Shown: positions 10,350 to 25,489 of the stretch, piece by piece | Numbering within the stretch: position 1 is the first letter of the stretch | Layout: each line of letters opens with the position of its first letter | Assembly: GCA_002914805.1 (NCBI GenBank) | Contig: JXTB01000399.1 | Coordinates: 232,662 to 296,661, forward strand | Length of the DNA stretch: 64,000 nt | Reading direction: 5' to 3' | From: Parasponia andersonii | Taxonomy: Eukaryota; Streptophyta; Magnoliopsida; Rosales; Cannabaceae | Position numbers and translations under genes: made by a program | The notes under the pieces: model-generated | Told to the model about the DNA's origin: nothing | The model's database searches: none | What the model saw: the letters and a program-made list of their open reading frames with translations, nothing else

Positions 10350-12307
10350 ATGGTGAAGTTGAAGGCAATACTGGTAGTAGTTTCAGTATTGGTGGCGTTG
10401 TCATGGGTACCCATCTCGGAGTGTGCCAAGAAACCAGTGGCTGGGGCTAGAAAGGAAGACATTCCGTACATCAAATGCCAGGTCTGTGAGAAGCTCGCTG
10501 CTCAGCTCTACCACCAAGTTCAGAAGAAGCAAGCTCAAATTGCTCCCAAGAAGGTATTTTTATCATCTGGGTTTGCCTTTTTGTGCCTTGAAAATGTGTT
10601 TGAAAGGCGATCAGTGGGAATTTTTTGGATTTTTTAATTTTAGTTTTGTGATTTTGAATATGGGTTTTTGTTCCATGTTTGTATTGTGGGTAGACCTCGG
10701 AGTACCAGATAATTGAGATTGCAGAGAATGTTTGTAATTTGAAGAAAGCAGAAGCAGATTGGATTTTGCAGATTGATATAGTTGAACAAGGTGATAAATT
10801 GAAGGTAAGAAAATTGCAACCTGAGTTTGGTTTTAGGGCCTTTCCTATGAAATTTTGAAGATTAGAGTAATAAAAGGAAAATGGGAAACTTGGGTTTTAT
10901 TTGTTGATTTTTATGGATCGTATTTACCAAATCTCAATTTTTATGATGCATTATTGGAACTATGCTATACAATTGAATGAAAATCACTTTTGTTGTTGGA
11001 ATGCCTGGATCTGCTACATCATATAATGTTGTGCTTCTTCTCAGCTGGTTGAACAAGACACTGAAGGGCAATGCAATTCAGAATGCAAGACCATTGAACG
11101 AGCTTGTCAGGAGGTGAGATTTTGAATCTTCTATATACATTGAGGATTTAAGTGCCTTCAGATTTTTCGCTTATGTTCCTCTAATATTGATTTGGAGTTC
11201 TATGATTCCTTGATTGTATGATCCCCTGTATAGAACTTTACTGTAGTAGCAAATCACTTCTCTGAAGGTTGACTTTGACTTTGGCCTTTAAGATATTGGG
11301 TATAGCCCCAGTTTAAAGATGTTGTAATGATTACACTACAATGGAGCATTGCAGGTCTTGGGGTATTCAGATACTGATGTTGCTGAGTATCTATATAAGT
11401 CCCAGCCTCAGATTGATTCGTTGGTTAATTTTCTCTGCAAAGATCTCACTAAGGCATGCAGTACGAAACCTCCTCCGGTTCCTAAGGTAACTGCTCTCTT
11501 AATTTAATTTGATATAAAGCTGCTCCATTGCCTGAAGCCTCTGATCCCGGGGACTGCCCATGGTCAAACTACTTCTGTAGAAATCTAGTCAAAATCCTTT
11601 TATCATCTATTATCACTCTTTTTTCCTTTTATTTGGAAAAACCTCAGCCAGGTGCTTATACAAGAGTTGTTTATGTGTTTATATGGGATATAGATATGCT
11701 TTCAACTATCTAGGTTCTCAGTTGTTTTTCATCTGTGATTCAGGATAGGACTCCTGGAGAACCTTTTGAGCCCAAGTCAGCTAAAGAGGCTGAAATGGAA
11801 AAGATAATGAAATCTATGGAGGTGATTAAGCTTGTTGTCCTCGGCACTTTATATACTTGCGTTGAAATTAGGCTAAGTTCTGCTCCCACTTTTCTTCAGG
11901 GTATGCCAGGAGCTCCAGGCATGAAAATGTATTCAAAGGATGATTTGATGAACATGAAAAATTTTGGTGATGAAGATGCAGAAGAAGACGATGATGAGGA
12001 TGATGATACACTTTTTCCCTCGAAATTGGTAAGTAGGAACTTCTAATTGTCAGATTAAGTTTTACTGAAATGTCAAGAATGTTTCTTTAACATTCAACGA
12101 AATTCAACTTTACAGGGAAAAGTTTTGAGAGAGAAACAGAGTTCCAAGGATGACTGGAAACAGAAGATCACCAAGGGGATCACAAAGACTGGTGAGACGT
12201 TAAAGAAACATGCAAACAAAGTCTCCAATCACATACGGCAGTGGTGGAGAAGAATAAAAAAGCCGAGTCCAAAGAAGAGTTCCAAGGCAAAGAAGCAAGA
12301 GCTATAG
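10350..12307 (+). CDS. saposin-like ER protein, TLR4-regulator/MIR-interacting MSAP (DUF3456) family
   Basis: Seven exons keep the frame: 10350-10553, 10694-10804, 11045-11113, 11355-11486, 11744-11821, 11900-12028 and 12116-12307. They give 304 aa. Residues 1 to about 25 form a signal peptide (hydrophobic run AILVVVSVLVALSWV). A Canopy-like saposin fold with paired cysteines follows (CQVCEKL, NVCNL, QCNSECKTIERACQEV, FLCKDLTKAC). Exon 6 encodes an acidic run (DEDAEEDDDEDDD), and the last exon is strongly basic with a WWRR motif. The protein ends in KQEL, which resembles a KDEL-type ER retrieval signal. Animal relatives act in the ER on folding or delivery of membrane receptors; the plant role is not established here. 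All splice sites are GT-AG and no break was seen. It is convergent with PRMT1, with stop codons about 800 bases apart. Confidence 0.9.
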
Positions 12308-12693
12308 AGGCACCCAATTTTACAACTGTAGGGTCCCATTAAGATTAGTCGCCCTCTTTTTGCTCGTAATATATCACATTACCTTTCACACAGTCAAAAT
12401 CTGAAAGGACATCAAAGGCTATTTCGTGAATTTTGGTTAATTTTTTTCTCTCGTATGGAGGACTCGTGATTTTTGTAACAATGCAACAATGTATGAGAGT
12501 AAAATCATCTCCCAAGGGAAATTGCTAGAGTTGATATACTTCTCATCTTCTCTGTTTTAGACATTTACCGAAATCATCCTCACGATAGTATTTCAAATGC
12601 CTGGTACGATAGTAGGATAAATCCCCTGTAATTTTGGACACCTCTCGCATCAATCCATTTTAAGTTACTAATTGATAAATATGGATTCACATG

Positions 12694-12802
<109 letters not shown>

Positions 12803-12832
12803 TCGGGGGAACAACTTAAACGACGGTAGTGT

Positions 12833-12945
12833 GGATTCTGGGTGTAGTGTGCAAGATAGACAGACTAGCATAGCAAGTTAGGACACATGAAAAATATGGA
12901 TTCCATGTGTAGTGTGCAAGATAGACAGAATAGCAGGGCGAGTTA
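12833..12945. repeat. 48-base direct duplication, 65-base period
   Basis: The segments 12833-12880 and 12898-12945 share ggattc...tgtagtgtgcaagatagaca...agcaagtta with a few differences. A third partial copy (atatggattcacatg) directly precedes the poly-A tract at 12679-12693. Confidence 0.8.
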
Positions 12946-13114
12946 AAATGGTAAAATAATTCCAAAATTTTTTCATGGTGCTCCAATGAGCAAACAAATT
13001 ACAGGAAAATTACATAAGGCAGTTTCTCAAACAGCAAGGCAACAATCTCCAAAACATTATGGGGATGTTGCTTTCTTCAATAGACCGTTTATTGAAGGAA
13101 AACACCACCCAAAC

Positions 13115-15994
<2,880 letters not shown>

Positions 15995-17856
15995 TGAAGT
16001 TGAAGATGGATTTTATTTATTTATTTATTTTATGGGGTTTTTGAAAGGAGCAGAGAGCAGGGTGTGTGGCGGAGGTTTTGGTTTAGGGTTTTAGAGTGGG
16101 TTTTTGTTGAGACCTGCAACTTGCAGACGAAAGGAGAGTATCCAACATTGACAAGGCAAAGCGACGAAACGACGTCGTAAACTGAAAGGTGTGTAAAACT
16201 AAAAGTAAAACACAAGTGAACGATAACTTTTCCTTTTTTTTTTTGGTTCCAAACAAAGCTTCCACTTTCGGCTTTTTGAGTGTACGGTGGTGCTTTTTTA
16301 GATACTCCTATTACTATGCCGCTTACCCTAGGCTAGTTTTGTCGTGAGTCTCACCCATCTGCTAGGTGTGCAGAAGTGACACACATTTATTTATTTATTT
16401 TGTTTCGAGAGCCTTGTTTTTACTTTGGCTTTTGAATATACCTACCCTGTTTCCCCTAGTCCAATTTTTAGAATATTTTCTTTGTTAATGGATCGTAACT
16501 ATATTTTCATTCGGGTAAATTTTAAAAAAAAAAAAACCTTAGAGTTTGGGTGTTATATAATTTTAATCCTAAATTTTAGACCATGTGAAATAATAACATA
16601 AAATTAAGAATTTATAATTGATACTATGAATTGATTTTTTAAATAATTTTAATAAATAAAATATAATATTAACATAATTTTAGTGGAGGATATTATTTTT
16701 TTGTTACAAAAATTAGTCAAAAAATTAACCCAAAGAATCAATTATTTTGTAGAATCCAAATTTCAGAATTTAAATTATTAAGTATTTAAATTTCATGGTT
16801 TTTTTTAATTCACCTTTTTCGTATTTTATTTTTTCAGTTTGTATCTTTTCTTTTGGTTATTATGAACATTGTATTTCAAATTTAAAACATAATGAATCAT
16901 AAATTCCCTAAATCAAACACCAATTTGGATCAATGAATTTATTGAAGTGTCTTTTATAATTTTAAAATAATTTTTTAAAATTTTTAACTAATTAAAATAC
17001 ATATATCAAAATATTAAGTTAAGAATGAGAAAACCTATTTTTTAATATTTGTATTTAATTATTAATTTTAAATAAGCTTAACATTTGAATTTCTTTTTTA
17101 TTAATGTTGATGGTCAAAAATGAAACGGGCTCTTGTAGGCACAAGTCCAAATATTGACGGGCATAAACCCAAGTATCCTGCATGCTCTATTATACACTTA
17201 TGTCATGTAATCATACAAGATCATGCTATTTTATACTAAATAGACTCATGCTATTAGCAAGTCAATGCCACGCATAGATTAGTGCTATATGCAATATATT
17301 TTATATCACACCAAAGAGATACATTATTTTATACATACAAGAATACATAACTTATTCACGCATGCAACATGCTAGTACTCTCCTATAAAGTATCACCCTA
17401 AAGAAAAGTTTAATTCACAGTGCAATACATGCAAATATACAACATATAATATTTGTAATAAAATAACGAACAATAAATTGATAATAGAAAGAAAAACAAA
17501 AATACACAGATTTAAATGAAAAACCTTAAACAGGAAAAACTACTACCGAAGAAGAAAAAAATATGATAATGTCGAAATCAGGTCCAAAATATAAGTCTTT
17601 ACATTATAAAGTCGAAAATATATAACCCTTAAAAAACTCTAAAACAAATGTGTACGAATAAGAATAAAACAAGTCCATACTGTTAGGGTGATGGACTTCG
17701 AGATCGGGTTATCACTATTACCATAAATTCTAAAAATTTCTCATATTTACAAAAATACTATATATGTTGCACTACGAGTTTTTCGGGTTGGGCCATACAG
17801 AAGAATTCGAGTCACCGAGTTCTAACAATATTTTTGTACACAATATATATATATAT
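15995..17856. other. PRMT1 upstream region and AT-rich intergenic DNA
   Basis: The first about 300 bases upstream of PRMT1 are mixed in base content and would hold its leader and promoter, but no clear TATA box was found. From about 16500 the DNA is AT-rich. The stretch at 16800-16950 (tttggttattatgaacattg...aaacaccaatttggatcaat) resembles the arms of the long-TIR element at 33183-33679. No gene was seen. Confidence 0.5.
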
Positions 17857-18146
17857 GGTTGCCAATCCAATAGGTATTTTTTTTCTTTACCTATGGATAG
17901 GTATTTTTTTTTAGCCATTGGATCACCAATCCGGTAGGTATTTTTTTTTTTACCTATACATAGGTATCAATTTGGCCAATAAAAATTTAGCATACACATT
18001 TTTTTATTGTAAAAAGTAAGAGAGAGAAAGAACATTAATGAAGCACGTCTTTTCATGCGGTTCATTATAGCCATTGGATCACCACGGCTAAAAAAAAAAT
18101 ACCTACCCATAGGTAAAGAAAAAAAATACCTATTAGATTGGCAACC
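17857..18146. mobile_element. MITE inserted in a TA microsatellite, copy 1
   Basis: This 290-base element has inverted ends of about 60 bases (ggttgccaatccaataggta on the left; the reverse complement reads ggttgccaatctaataggta). It is embedded in (TA)n on both sides (17843-17856 and 18149-18167). The left end is partly duplicated (caccaatccggtaggtattt at about 17926). The core holds acgtcttttcatgcggttca, shared with the copies at 35568 and 62549. No coding capacity. The habit recalls the rice Micron MITE, but the family is not one I recognise. Confidence 0.8.
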
Positions 18147-18536
18147 TCTATATATATATATATATACCTACAAAGTAGACCCAAGCCATAAATACTAGGA
18201 GTTCATGGATGGGTTGTGGCATGGAAAGCACAAAATTTAGTGAAATACTATTAATAATTTAATTGAGAAATATGGCTCACTTTGGAAGCTCATAATCTTC
18301 TAAATAAAATTATTAAGATGGATAAAAAGATCCCACGAGTCCAAAAGCCCGAAAGTAAAAATAGTATAACCAAATCATAAAGCCAAAGAGGAATCTAATT
18401 AAGAGAAAGAGACCAAAGAAGTTAAATGTAGCCCTTCACGTAGGTTTAGGCCAGCAGTTGCCAAAATGCTCATTCTGCTACTAGCTAAATAAGAAAGGAA
18501 ATCATAGCATTACCCAATTTATCATACTATTTTCCA
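18147..18536. other. intergenic, nothing recognised
   Basis: This is AT-rich sequence between the TA microsatellite and the 3' end of the LINE. No ORF or RNA gene was seen. Confidence 0.5.
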
Positions 18537-18724
18537 TGTTTTGTTTTGATAGAAAGTTAGTATTATTAAAGCCGAGAACGAAACAAAGAGTTTTACAACC
18601 AGGACCGTAACTAAAAGCTAACAACCCAAAACAAGACGAAACGAACATACCTCGCATCAAGGCTGAAACAAATCCATATCACATTGAAATGCAGGTAATA
18701 AGTTTGTTTGAATGAGACAAACAT

Positions 18725-19160
18725 TCAAAGTAGAGAGCACAACTTTGCTAGGTTATGAGCTCCCGTGTTGGCACTCCGCGGGATAATTCCCAATTCCCAA
18801 GCGTGGACCTGTTGCAGAAGAGATTTGCAATCCAACACCAAAGTTCGAGCTTCCCAGTTCACTTCAGAAAGTTGGCCCTTAATTGATTTACCATTCACAT
18901 CGCAATCCTCTTCGAACACAACATATTTGAAACTAAGATCGATCGCCAGACGGATTCTTGCCAAGAAAGCCACAATCTCGGCTAGGGTCGACAAAGAAGG
19001 TATGGTTTGAGGAGGCTGGCACTACCTCACCCATATCATTCCTTGCAAGAGCTGCACATACAGAGTCCCTATCTCGAACACAAGCATCAGTGTTGATTTT
19101 TATCCAACCCTCAAGAGGAGGTATCCAAGCAATGACGTTGGAAATGCGACTACTTTGAGA
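18725..19160 (-). pseudogene. LINE RNase H domain (C-terminal)
   Basis: On the minus strand the reading is EGWIKINTDACVRDRDSVCAA, then DMGEVV, and later AEIVAFLARIRLAIDLSFKYVVFEEDC, ending with IPRSANTGAHNLAKL. This is the RVT_3/RNase H domain found at the C-terminus of many plant L1-type LINEs. It matches the domain order expected after the zf-RVT part at 22660-23050, from which it is separated by the inserted LTR-like unit. Confidence 0.85.
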
Positions 19161-19267
19161 GATTAATGACTCTGACAGTTCATGGTATTAGGTTTGAACA
19201 TTGTTATGAAGCTCGAACAAGTGGAAACTTCTTGTACCAAAGATGATTTCATTCCGCATGCACTAAA

Positions 19268-22200
19268 TGTAAAAACCCGGAATTTTCGAGGGTAATTTGG
19301 ACATTTACCAATTTTCCGGATAAAATATTGTGGGGATTAATTTGCAAAAGTTTTGCTCAGATGGACTAAATTGCAAATTTTGGGGGACCGGATTGATAGA
19401 AATTTGAAATTTTGGGGACTTATGTGCAATTTTTAAAAAATTGCACAGCCCAATAAAGGGGGGCCACGTGCACACTTTTATTTCACCTCTCTCTCTCTTC
19501 TCTTTCCTCCCTCCCCCGAGCTCTCTCTCTCTCCCTCGTCTCTCTCTCTCTCTCTCGGCCGAGTTGCCCAGATCCGCCGCAGAGCCGCCGCCCGGCGTCG
19601 TCCGNNNNNNNNNNNNNNNNNNNNNNNNNNNNNNNNNNNNNNNNNNNNNNNNNNNNNNNNNNNNNNNNNNNNNNNNNNNNNNNNNNNNNNNNNNNNNNNN
19701 NNNNNNNNNNNNNNNNNNNNNNNNNNNNNNNNNNNNNNNNNNNNNNNNNNNNNNNNNNNNNNNNNNNNNNNNNNNNNNNNNNNNNNNNNNNNNNNNNNNN
19801 NNNNNNNNNNNNNNNNNNNNNNNNNNNNNNNNNNNNNNNNNNNNNNNNNNNNNNNNNNNNNNNNNNNNNNNNNNNNNNNNNNNNNNNNNNNNNNNNNNNN
19901 NNNNNNNNNNNNNNNNNNNNNNNNNNNNNNNNNNNNNNNNNNNNNNNNNNNNNNNNNNNNNNNNNNNNNNNNNNNNNNNNNNNNNNNNNNNNNNNNNNNN
20001 NNNNNNNNNNNNNNNNNNNNNNNNNNNNNNNNNNNNNNNNNNNNNNNNNNNNNNNNNNNNNNNNNNNNNNNNNNNNNNNNNNNNNNNNNNNNNNNNNNNN
20101 NNNNNNNNNNNNNNNNNNNNNNNNNNNNNNNNNNNNNNNNNNNNNNNNNNNNNNNNNNNNNNNNNNNNNNNNNNNNNNNNNNNNNNNNNNNNNNNNNNNN
20201 NNNNNNNNNNNNNNNNNNNNNNNNNNNNNNNNNNNNNNNNNNNNNNNNNNNNNNNNNNNNNNNNNNNNNNNNNNNNNNNNNNNNNNNNNNNNNNNNNNNN
20301 NNNNNNNNNNNNNNNNNNNNNNNNNNNNNNNNNNNNNNNNNNNNNNNNNNNNNNNNNNNNNNNNNNNNNNNNNNNNNNNNNNNNNNNNNNNNNNNNNNNN
20401 NNNNNNNNNNNNNNNNNNNNNNNNNNNNNNNNNNNNNNNNNNNNNNNNNNNNNNNNNNNNNNNNNNNNNNNNNNNNNNNNNNNNNNNNNNNNNNNNNNNN
20501 NNNNNNNNNNNNNNNNNNNNNNNNNNNNNNNNNNNNNNNNNNNNNNNNNNNNNNNNNNTGGGTGTCCCCTCCGGGTATGGGCTTAGGTATCAGGCAGGCT
20601 GTTAGGTACACTTAGTGCCATCATCCTGGGTTTCCACAGATGAGAGGATGTGAGCTCATGGGTATGGGTTGATTTGTGTCATGTGCAAATGGAGTGATGG
20701 TTTTTATTACACTGTTATATATATATTGGTTCCTGGTTTGGATTATATATATACGTGTGTGTATGTTTTGGATTTGAACTAACCATGCAGGAGATTCCCA
20801 TCACTGAACTGTTTTCCCCGAGGTAACTACTTTCCTACTGGGCATTGTATGCTCACCCCCCTTACCTTCCTCCTCAGGTGGTGTCCAGTGCGATCTCGGT
20901 GATCAAGAGGAGTAAGAGGTCATCCCGATTGCAGTTCGCCTCTTGGTAATGCTAGGAGTTTGTAGTTATAGTCTTTGGACTATTTGGATTTTTGTATTAG
21001 CATTGAACCAAGATTACTGCTCTCTGTTTTGTCTGCAAACTTATGTATGCCATTCTGATAGTCTGTTGTGAATGATGATGATGATGCGGAGTTTGGCTTC
21101 TTTTTAATTAATTTTATGTTTTTAAGTAATTGTTCAATTTATGTTTGGTGGTGTATACGAACTGTGGGAGTGGTTCACGGGATGGAATTCCAAATATTTT
21201 ATTTAAATGGACTGTTTTTATAAAAACTAGAACTTTTGACACTTTTCAAACAAATTAAGGAATTTCCCACCTTTGTGAAATTCCCCTTCTGCCACTAGCC
21301 CGGGTTTTGGGTCGTGACAATTACTAACTACAAAACTAAGGTAAACTTCTTATTGGATTATTCTGCCCCAGAGTTGCCCAAGTTACACGGTAAATCACCT
21401 GAGAAGGGAAAGAAAGGGGGTGAGCATTCACATACTCAGTAGGAATTTTAATTACCTTTTTTGATATGAATGCAACTTTTCAAACCTGCATGGTTAACAT
21501 CTCTCCAAAATCCATTTATAAAATAAGTCTGCAAAGTAATCAAAATCATAAGAAATCGTGTTCATTATTGTACATATCATAAATCAACCAAGTACAAGTA
21601 TATACATGAGCTCTGATCCTCCCATCATGGTCCTGTAATACCTCTGTAACAGAGGTACCCAACATCCTGACACTACCCTGAGGTGTGTCTGCAAATCCTG
21701 CAGAAGAGCCCAAGTCTCTCACCTAGCGCTGCAGCAACTCGCCAGCGATCTAAATACCATGATACTAAAATAGAACTCAAGTACGTGATCCTATGGTAGG
21801 TACAACATGCCATAGAGTGTGTAATAACCATGCATCAAGTATTTTAAGAAATCATGCTTTGATACTCATTTGGTATTATTTTGGGATTTACAGAAAATCG
21901 AGTAGCATAACGGTTGTATTTTCCCAAAAATAAAATTTTAAACTTGCATAAAAATCATAACAACTAATCCCAAAACAATCCAATATATCTTAATAGTTCA
22001 CAAATTTATCAAATATCTAATCAAACCATTGAATTCCATGAAAATCGACATTTTTAAGAAATAGGTTATAATGTACATTTTAAATCAAAGTAAGTATAAT
22101 ACTTGATAATTGAACCCCTACCTCACTAGAATAGTGATATCATGCGAATGGGTCCTCAAGTGCAGTTGAACGATCGCTCGGATGATCAGGAACCAATTCT

Positions 22201-22611
22201 AGGCCCTCGATTGCTCACTTATGAAAAATCAACTTCTCAACGGAGCTTTGAATTGAGAAAAAAAACCTCTTTACCAAACTCCTAGCACCCAAAATAGTAC
22301 AATTAGACATATAATTCAACCAGTTCAGGTCCGGGCTGACACCGGACTAGTGTCATGCAAAACGAGTCAAAATCTAAGGTATTAGATATGTTTTTCGTGC
22401 TAATCACCAAATATAGTCAATATATATATATATCAAACTTCACCATTTTCTGAGTACATTCCAAAAATGACATTAAAAACAAAATCTAACAGTCGGATCA
22501 TAAGTCGAACCTGAGCTCAAAAATACCCAAAAATGGCAACTTTTAATCTAGNAATTTCCCACCTTTGTGAAATTCCCCTTCTGCCACTAGCCCGGGTTTT
22601 GGGTCGTGACA
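19268..22611. mobile_element. LTR-type insertion in the LINE, with assembly gaps (fossil)
   Basis: The unit opens with tgtaaaaacccggaatttt, ends with gggttttgggtcgtgaca, and is flanked by a 5-base direct repeat ctaaa (19263-19267 and 22612-22616). It interrupts the LINE between its zf-RVT and RNase H parts. The left part (19268-21319) ends with the same terminal bases and looks like a complete LTR of about 2 kb that contains the N run. The part at 21320-22551 contains, in reverse orientation, a related LTR-like motif (compare 20826-20880 with the reverse complement of 21405-21455). The last 59 bases (22553-22611) repeat 21261-21319 exactly. Family is probably Ty3/gypsy. No coding domain is visible and it is incomplete as assembled. 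Confidence 0.6.
19605..20558. other. assembly gap (954 N)
   Basis: Unknown bases. The gap starts in a CT-rich, GC-rich stretch inside the LTR-like sequence, a typical place for a repeat-induced gap. Any ORF drawn through it is meaningless. Confidence 1.
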
Positions 22612-22659
22612 CTAAAGTTATTCTACAATGCAAGAGGCATAAAGAAAGATCTTGGCACG

Positions 22660-23680
22660 CCCACTATTTTATCAAAGCTTGTAAAGATAAAGTCCAAAAA
22701 TTTGGCAGTGGATGAGAAACTAAAGTTGATAGATCTGAATGACCAGGGGACATGAACCATAGAGGTTGGATTGCTTGACAATGTAGGAAGATGTGTATAG
22801 ATGTTTTGTCATTTTGTCGACAAAAGGGGCACCGATTATCTTCCACATGAATTCTTTTCCTCAAAGTTTCTCTGACTGGTAAAGAGTCGCAAATAATATT
22901 CCACTATAGAATTTTTTGTCGTAGATGAATTTTTGCATGCCATAATTTCTTGAAAAACATGCCTGGTGGCACTCGGCATTGTGAATCTCTGTTTTTGGTC
23001 CAAGACATAGGCCGATTTAATCAAAAATTTACCATTATCAGCCGCCACCCACCCCCACGAGTCTTATTGGAAGCGAATTGACAGTGGAATTTGTAGGATT
23101 TTCTGCACTGCGTCATCATCGAAAGCTTGTCGAAGCTTATCCTAGTTCCACTTTGGTCCCTTTTTGGTCCCTGGCTGATGAAATCACTCATCTAAGCCAA
23201 GCCCAGCCCGGGATCACAATGAGGGGTCAGTCGAAATGAGGTGTGCTTGGGCACCCCTGAGTTCGTCCAAATGTTGGTTGTTAATCCGTCGCCCACTAGC
23301 CTATAAGCACCTTTCTATAACAGGTCTTTTACTCCCAGGATGGCCCTCCAGAGTGGAGAATCTATATCCTTTGGTGAAGCTTCAAAAAATGTGCCAACTT
23401 TCAAGTATTTATCCTGAGCACTTTAGCCCAAAGAGCACTACTACCTGAGATCAGGAGCCAACCCCATTTCGCCAAGAACGCTCTCTTTTGGTCCACCGCT
23501 CGTCTAATTCCAAGTCCACCAGCTGTTTTGGGCTTGCAACTCTGGTCCCACGACCTCAAATAAACTTTTGGAATACCAGATGGGTTTGAACCCCACCAGA
23601 ATCTTCTGAGTCTCCGGTCCACCTCTCTACTAACTGAGAGCGGCAATTTGGATATACACATAGCATACATTGGCATTGCT
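22660..23680 (-). pseudogene. LINE post-RT and zf-RVT domains
   Basis: 23676-23401 reads MPMYAMCISKLPLSVSREVDRRL, then FWWGS and GGLGIR, the conserved part after the LINE polymerase. 23048-22836 has NGKFLIKSAY, and 22864-22664 has CPFCRQNDKTSIHIFLHC, the zinc-binding zf-RVT motif. The segments are in several frames, so the gene is dead. The order on the minus strand agrees with one LINE. Confidence 0.85.
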
Positions 23681-23976
23681 TGCCCAACCGAAGAGATTAA
23701 GGTTAGGTGCCCCGCCTTTGGAAGGACACGCTCCTTCCACCCTGGATCTTGGATTGGACTCTATCAAGGATATCCTTACAGTTGTTAAATTTATTTATTC
23801 CCACCAGGAGTGGGGGGCCAAGATGTTTCGAATTCTCGCGGATACGTTGAAAACCCAGAATGGAGTTTACCCTCACAGTTTTAGCTCAGTTGGTATTCTT
23901 GCTGAAAAAAATGGACAACTTGTCTTTTTGTTTACTTTTCGTCCAGACCAAGTGCAATATTTATCCATACACTCAT

Positions 23977-24669
23977 TCATTGTTCTTGTAACCTTTTTAG
24001 TTGCCCTACTAAAAAGTAATAATCGTCTGCAAACAGATGGTGTGTAATCTCCGACCTAGCTCTACTTACTTTAATGTCTTTTAAAAGACCTTTTTCATTC
24101 TCCCTCAGAAGTATCCTTGAGAGCACCTCTGCACAGAGAATGAATAGGTATGGAAAGAGGGGGTCTCCCTGATGAAGTCCCTTTAATGGTTTCAACGAGC
24201 CACCATTCGGGAAGAGTGAAAAGGTTGTCGAGCGAACACACTTCATGACCCAGCCAACCCATTTTTTATGGAAACCAAAATTCAGGAGGACCAGCGCTAA
24301 GAAATCCCACCCTATCTTGCCATATGACTTTTCCATATCAAGCTTCATTAGCATTAATCCACCCGCACCCCATTTCTTCTTCCTAGTATGAACAATTTCT
24401 TGAGTGATAATCGAATTCTCAAAAATGACTCTTCCCTGGACGAAAGTAGATTGTAGGAGTGAAATTATGGTAGGAAGTACAGCTTTAATCCTGTTCGACA
24501 AGATCTTCGTGATGACCTTAAAGATGACATTGCATAGGCTTATTGGTCTGTGGTCACTTGTGGTCTTAGATGATTCCTTCTTTGGAATTAGTACCAAGTT
24601 TGTTTCGCTCAGCCCTATGGGAAGACAGTCATATATGAAGAAGTCACGCACTGCATTCACAACATCCAT
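23977..24669 (-). pseudogene. LINE reverse transcriptase domain
   Basis: The 230-aa open segment contains the L1-type RT blocks LVLIPKKESSKTTSDHRPISL, FVQGRVIFENSIITQE, LMLMKLDMEKSYGKIGWDFL, LHQGDPLFPYLFILCAEVLS and HHLFADDYYFLV. The last holds the catalytic FADD. The usual KLDMxKAYD appears as KLDMEKSYG, so one catalytic Asp seems lost. The RT copies LINE RNA at a nicked target. Confidence 0.92.
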
Positions 24670-25489
24670 TGAGACCGATTCCCAATAATGCTAGAAAAAT
24701 GAACCAGAGAATCCATCAGGCCCTGGGGATTTCTAGGGATTCATGGAGAATAGAACAATAGTTATCTCATCCTCCATTACGATAGTAATGAGCGCATCAT
24801 TATTCTCCCTGATTATAGAGTGGCAAACTAGTCCTTCCAAATTAGTAGGGCAATCGTTTGGTTCAGCTAAGAACGTGGTCGAGAGTTTTTGGGTGAAAGC
24901 TCGGGCTATATCCTCCCGAGTTGATATAGTTAAACCATCCTCCTACTTTAAAACCTCAATTCGGTTTCTGTTATTGCGAATAATGGCCGACAAGTGAAAG
25001 AATATCGTATTTCTATCACCATCACGTAGCCAGCAATTCATCCAGTCTATCTTTCAACACCTTCTCTTTATCAACCAACTATCCTGCCAAAGGGGTTTGT
25101 TGGAGTGTCTGAAGTTGTTGTCTAATAGAATTCATTTCATGTTGCACATGCCCAAATTATTTCTTTTCCAGGCCTTAAAGGCTTTCCTGGTCACATTTTG
25201 TCATCCCAGTAGTTGGGTTCTAGGGTTGGAATTAGAATAAGAGAGCCAAGCTCTTTTCACCACCAAATGGGATTGACTATCTCGGGTCCACGCATCCTGA
25301 AATTTAAAGCTAGATTTCACCTGCATCAAAGAAAACAAGTTAACCAATAATGGATTATGGTCCGAGAATGTACCTGGTAACATTGTAACTGTAGCCGATG
25401 GGTAGAGTTCACGCCACTAGGCATCACACATCGCCCATTATGCCATGAAAATCTTCCTCTGCTTACCCCGAGGTCTATAAGGCCCGTTC

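Noticed and set aside
19441-20611. Two ORFs of about 380 aa
   Set aside because: Nearly all codons are N; they only span the assembly gap.
23670-24997. Plus-strand ORFs of 84-125 aa
   Set aside because: They are shadows of the LINE reverse transcriptase region.
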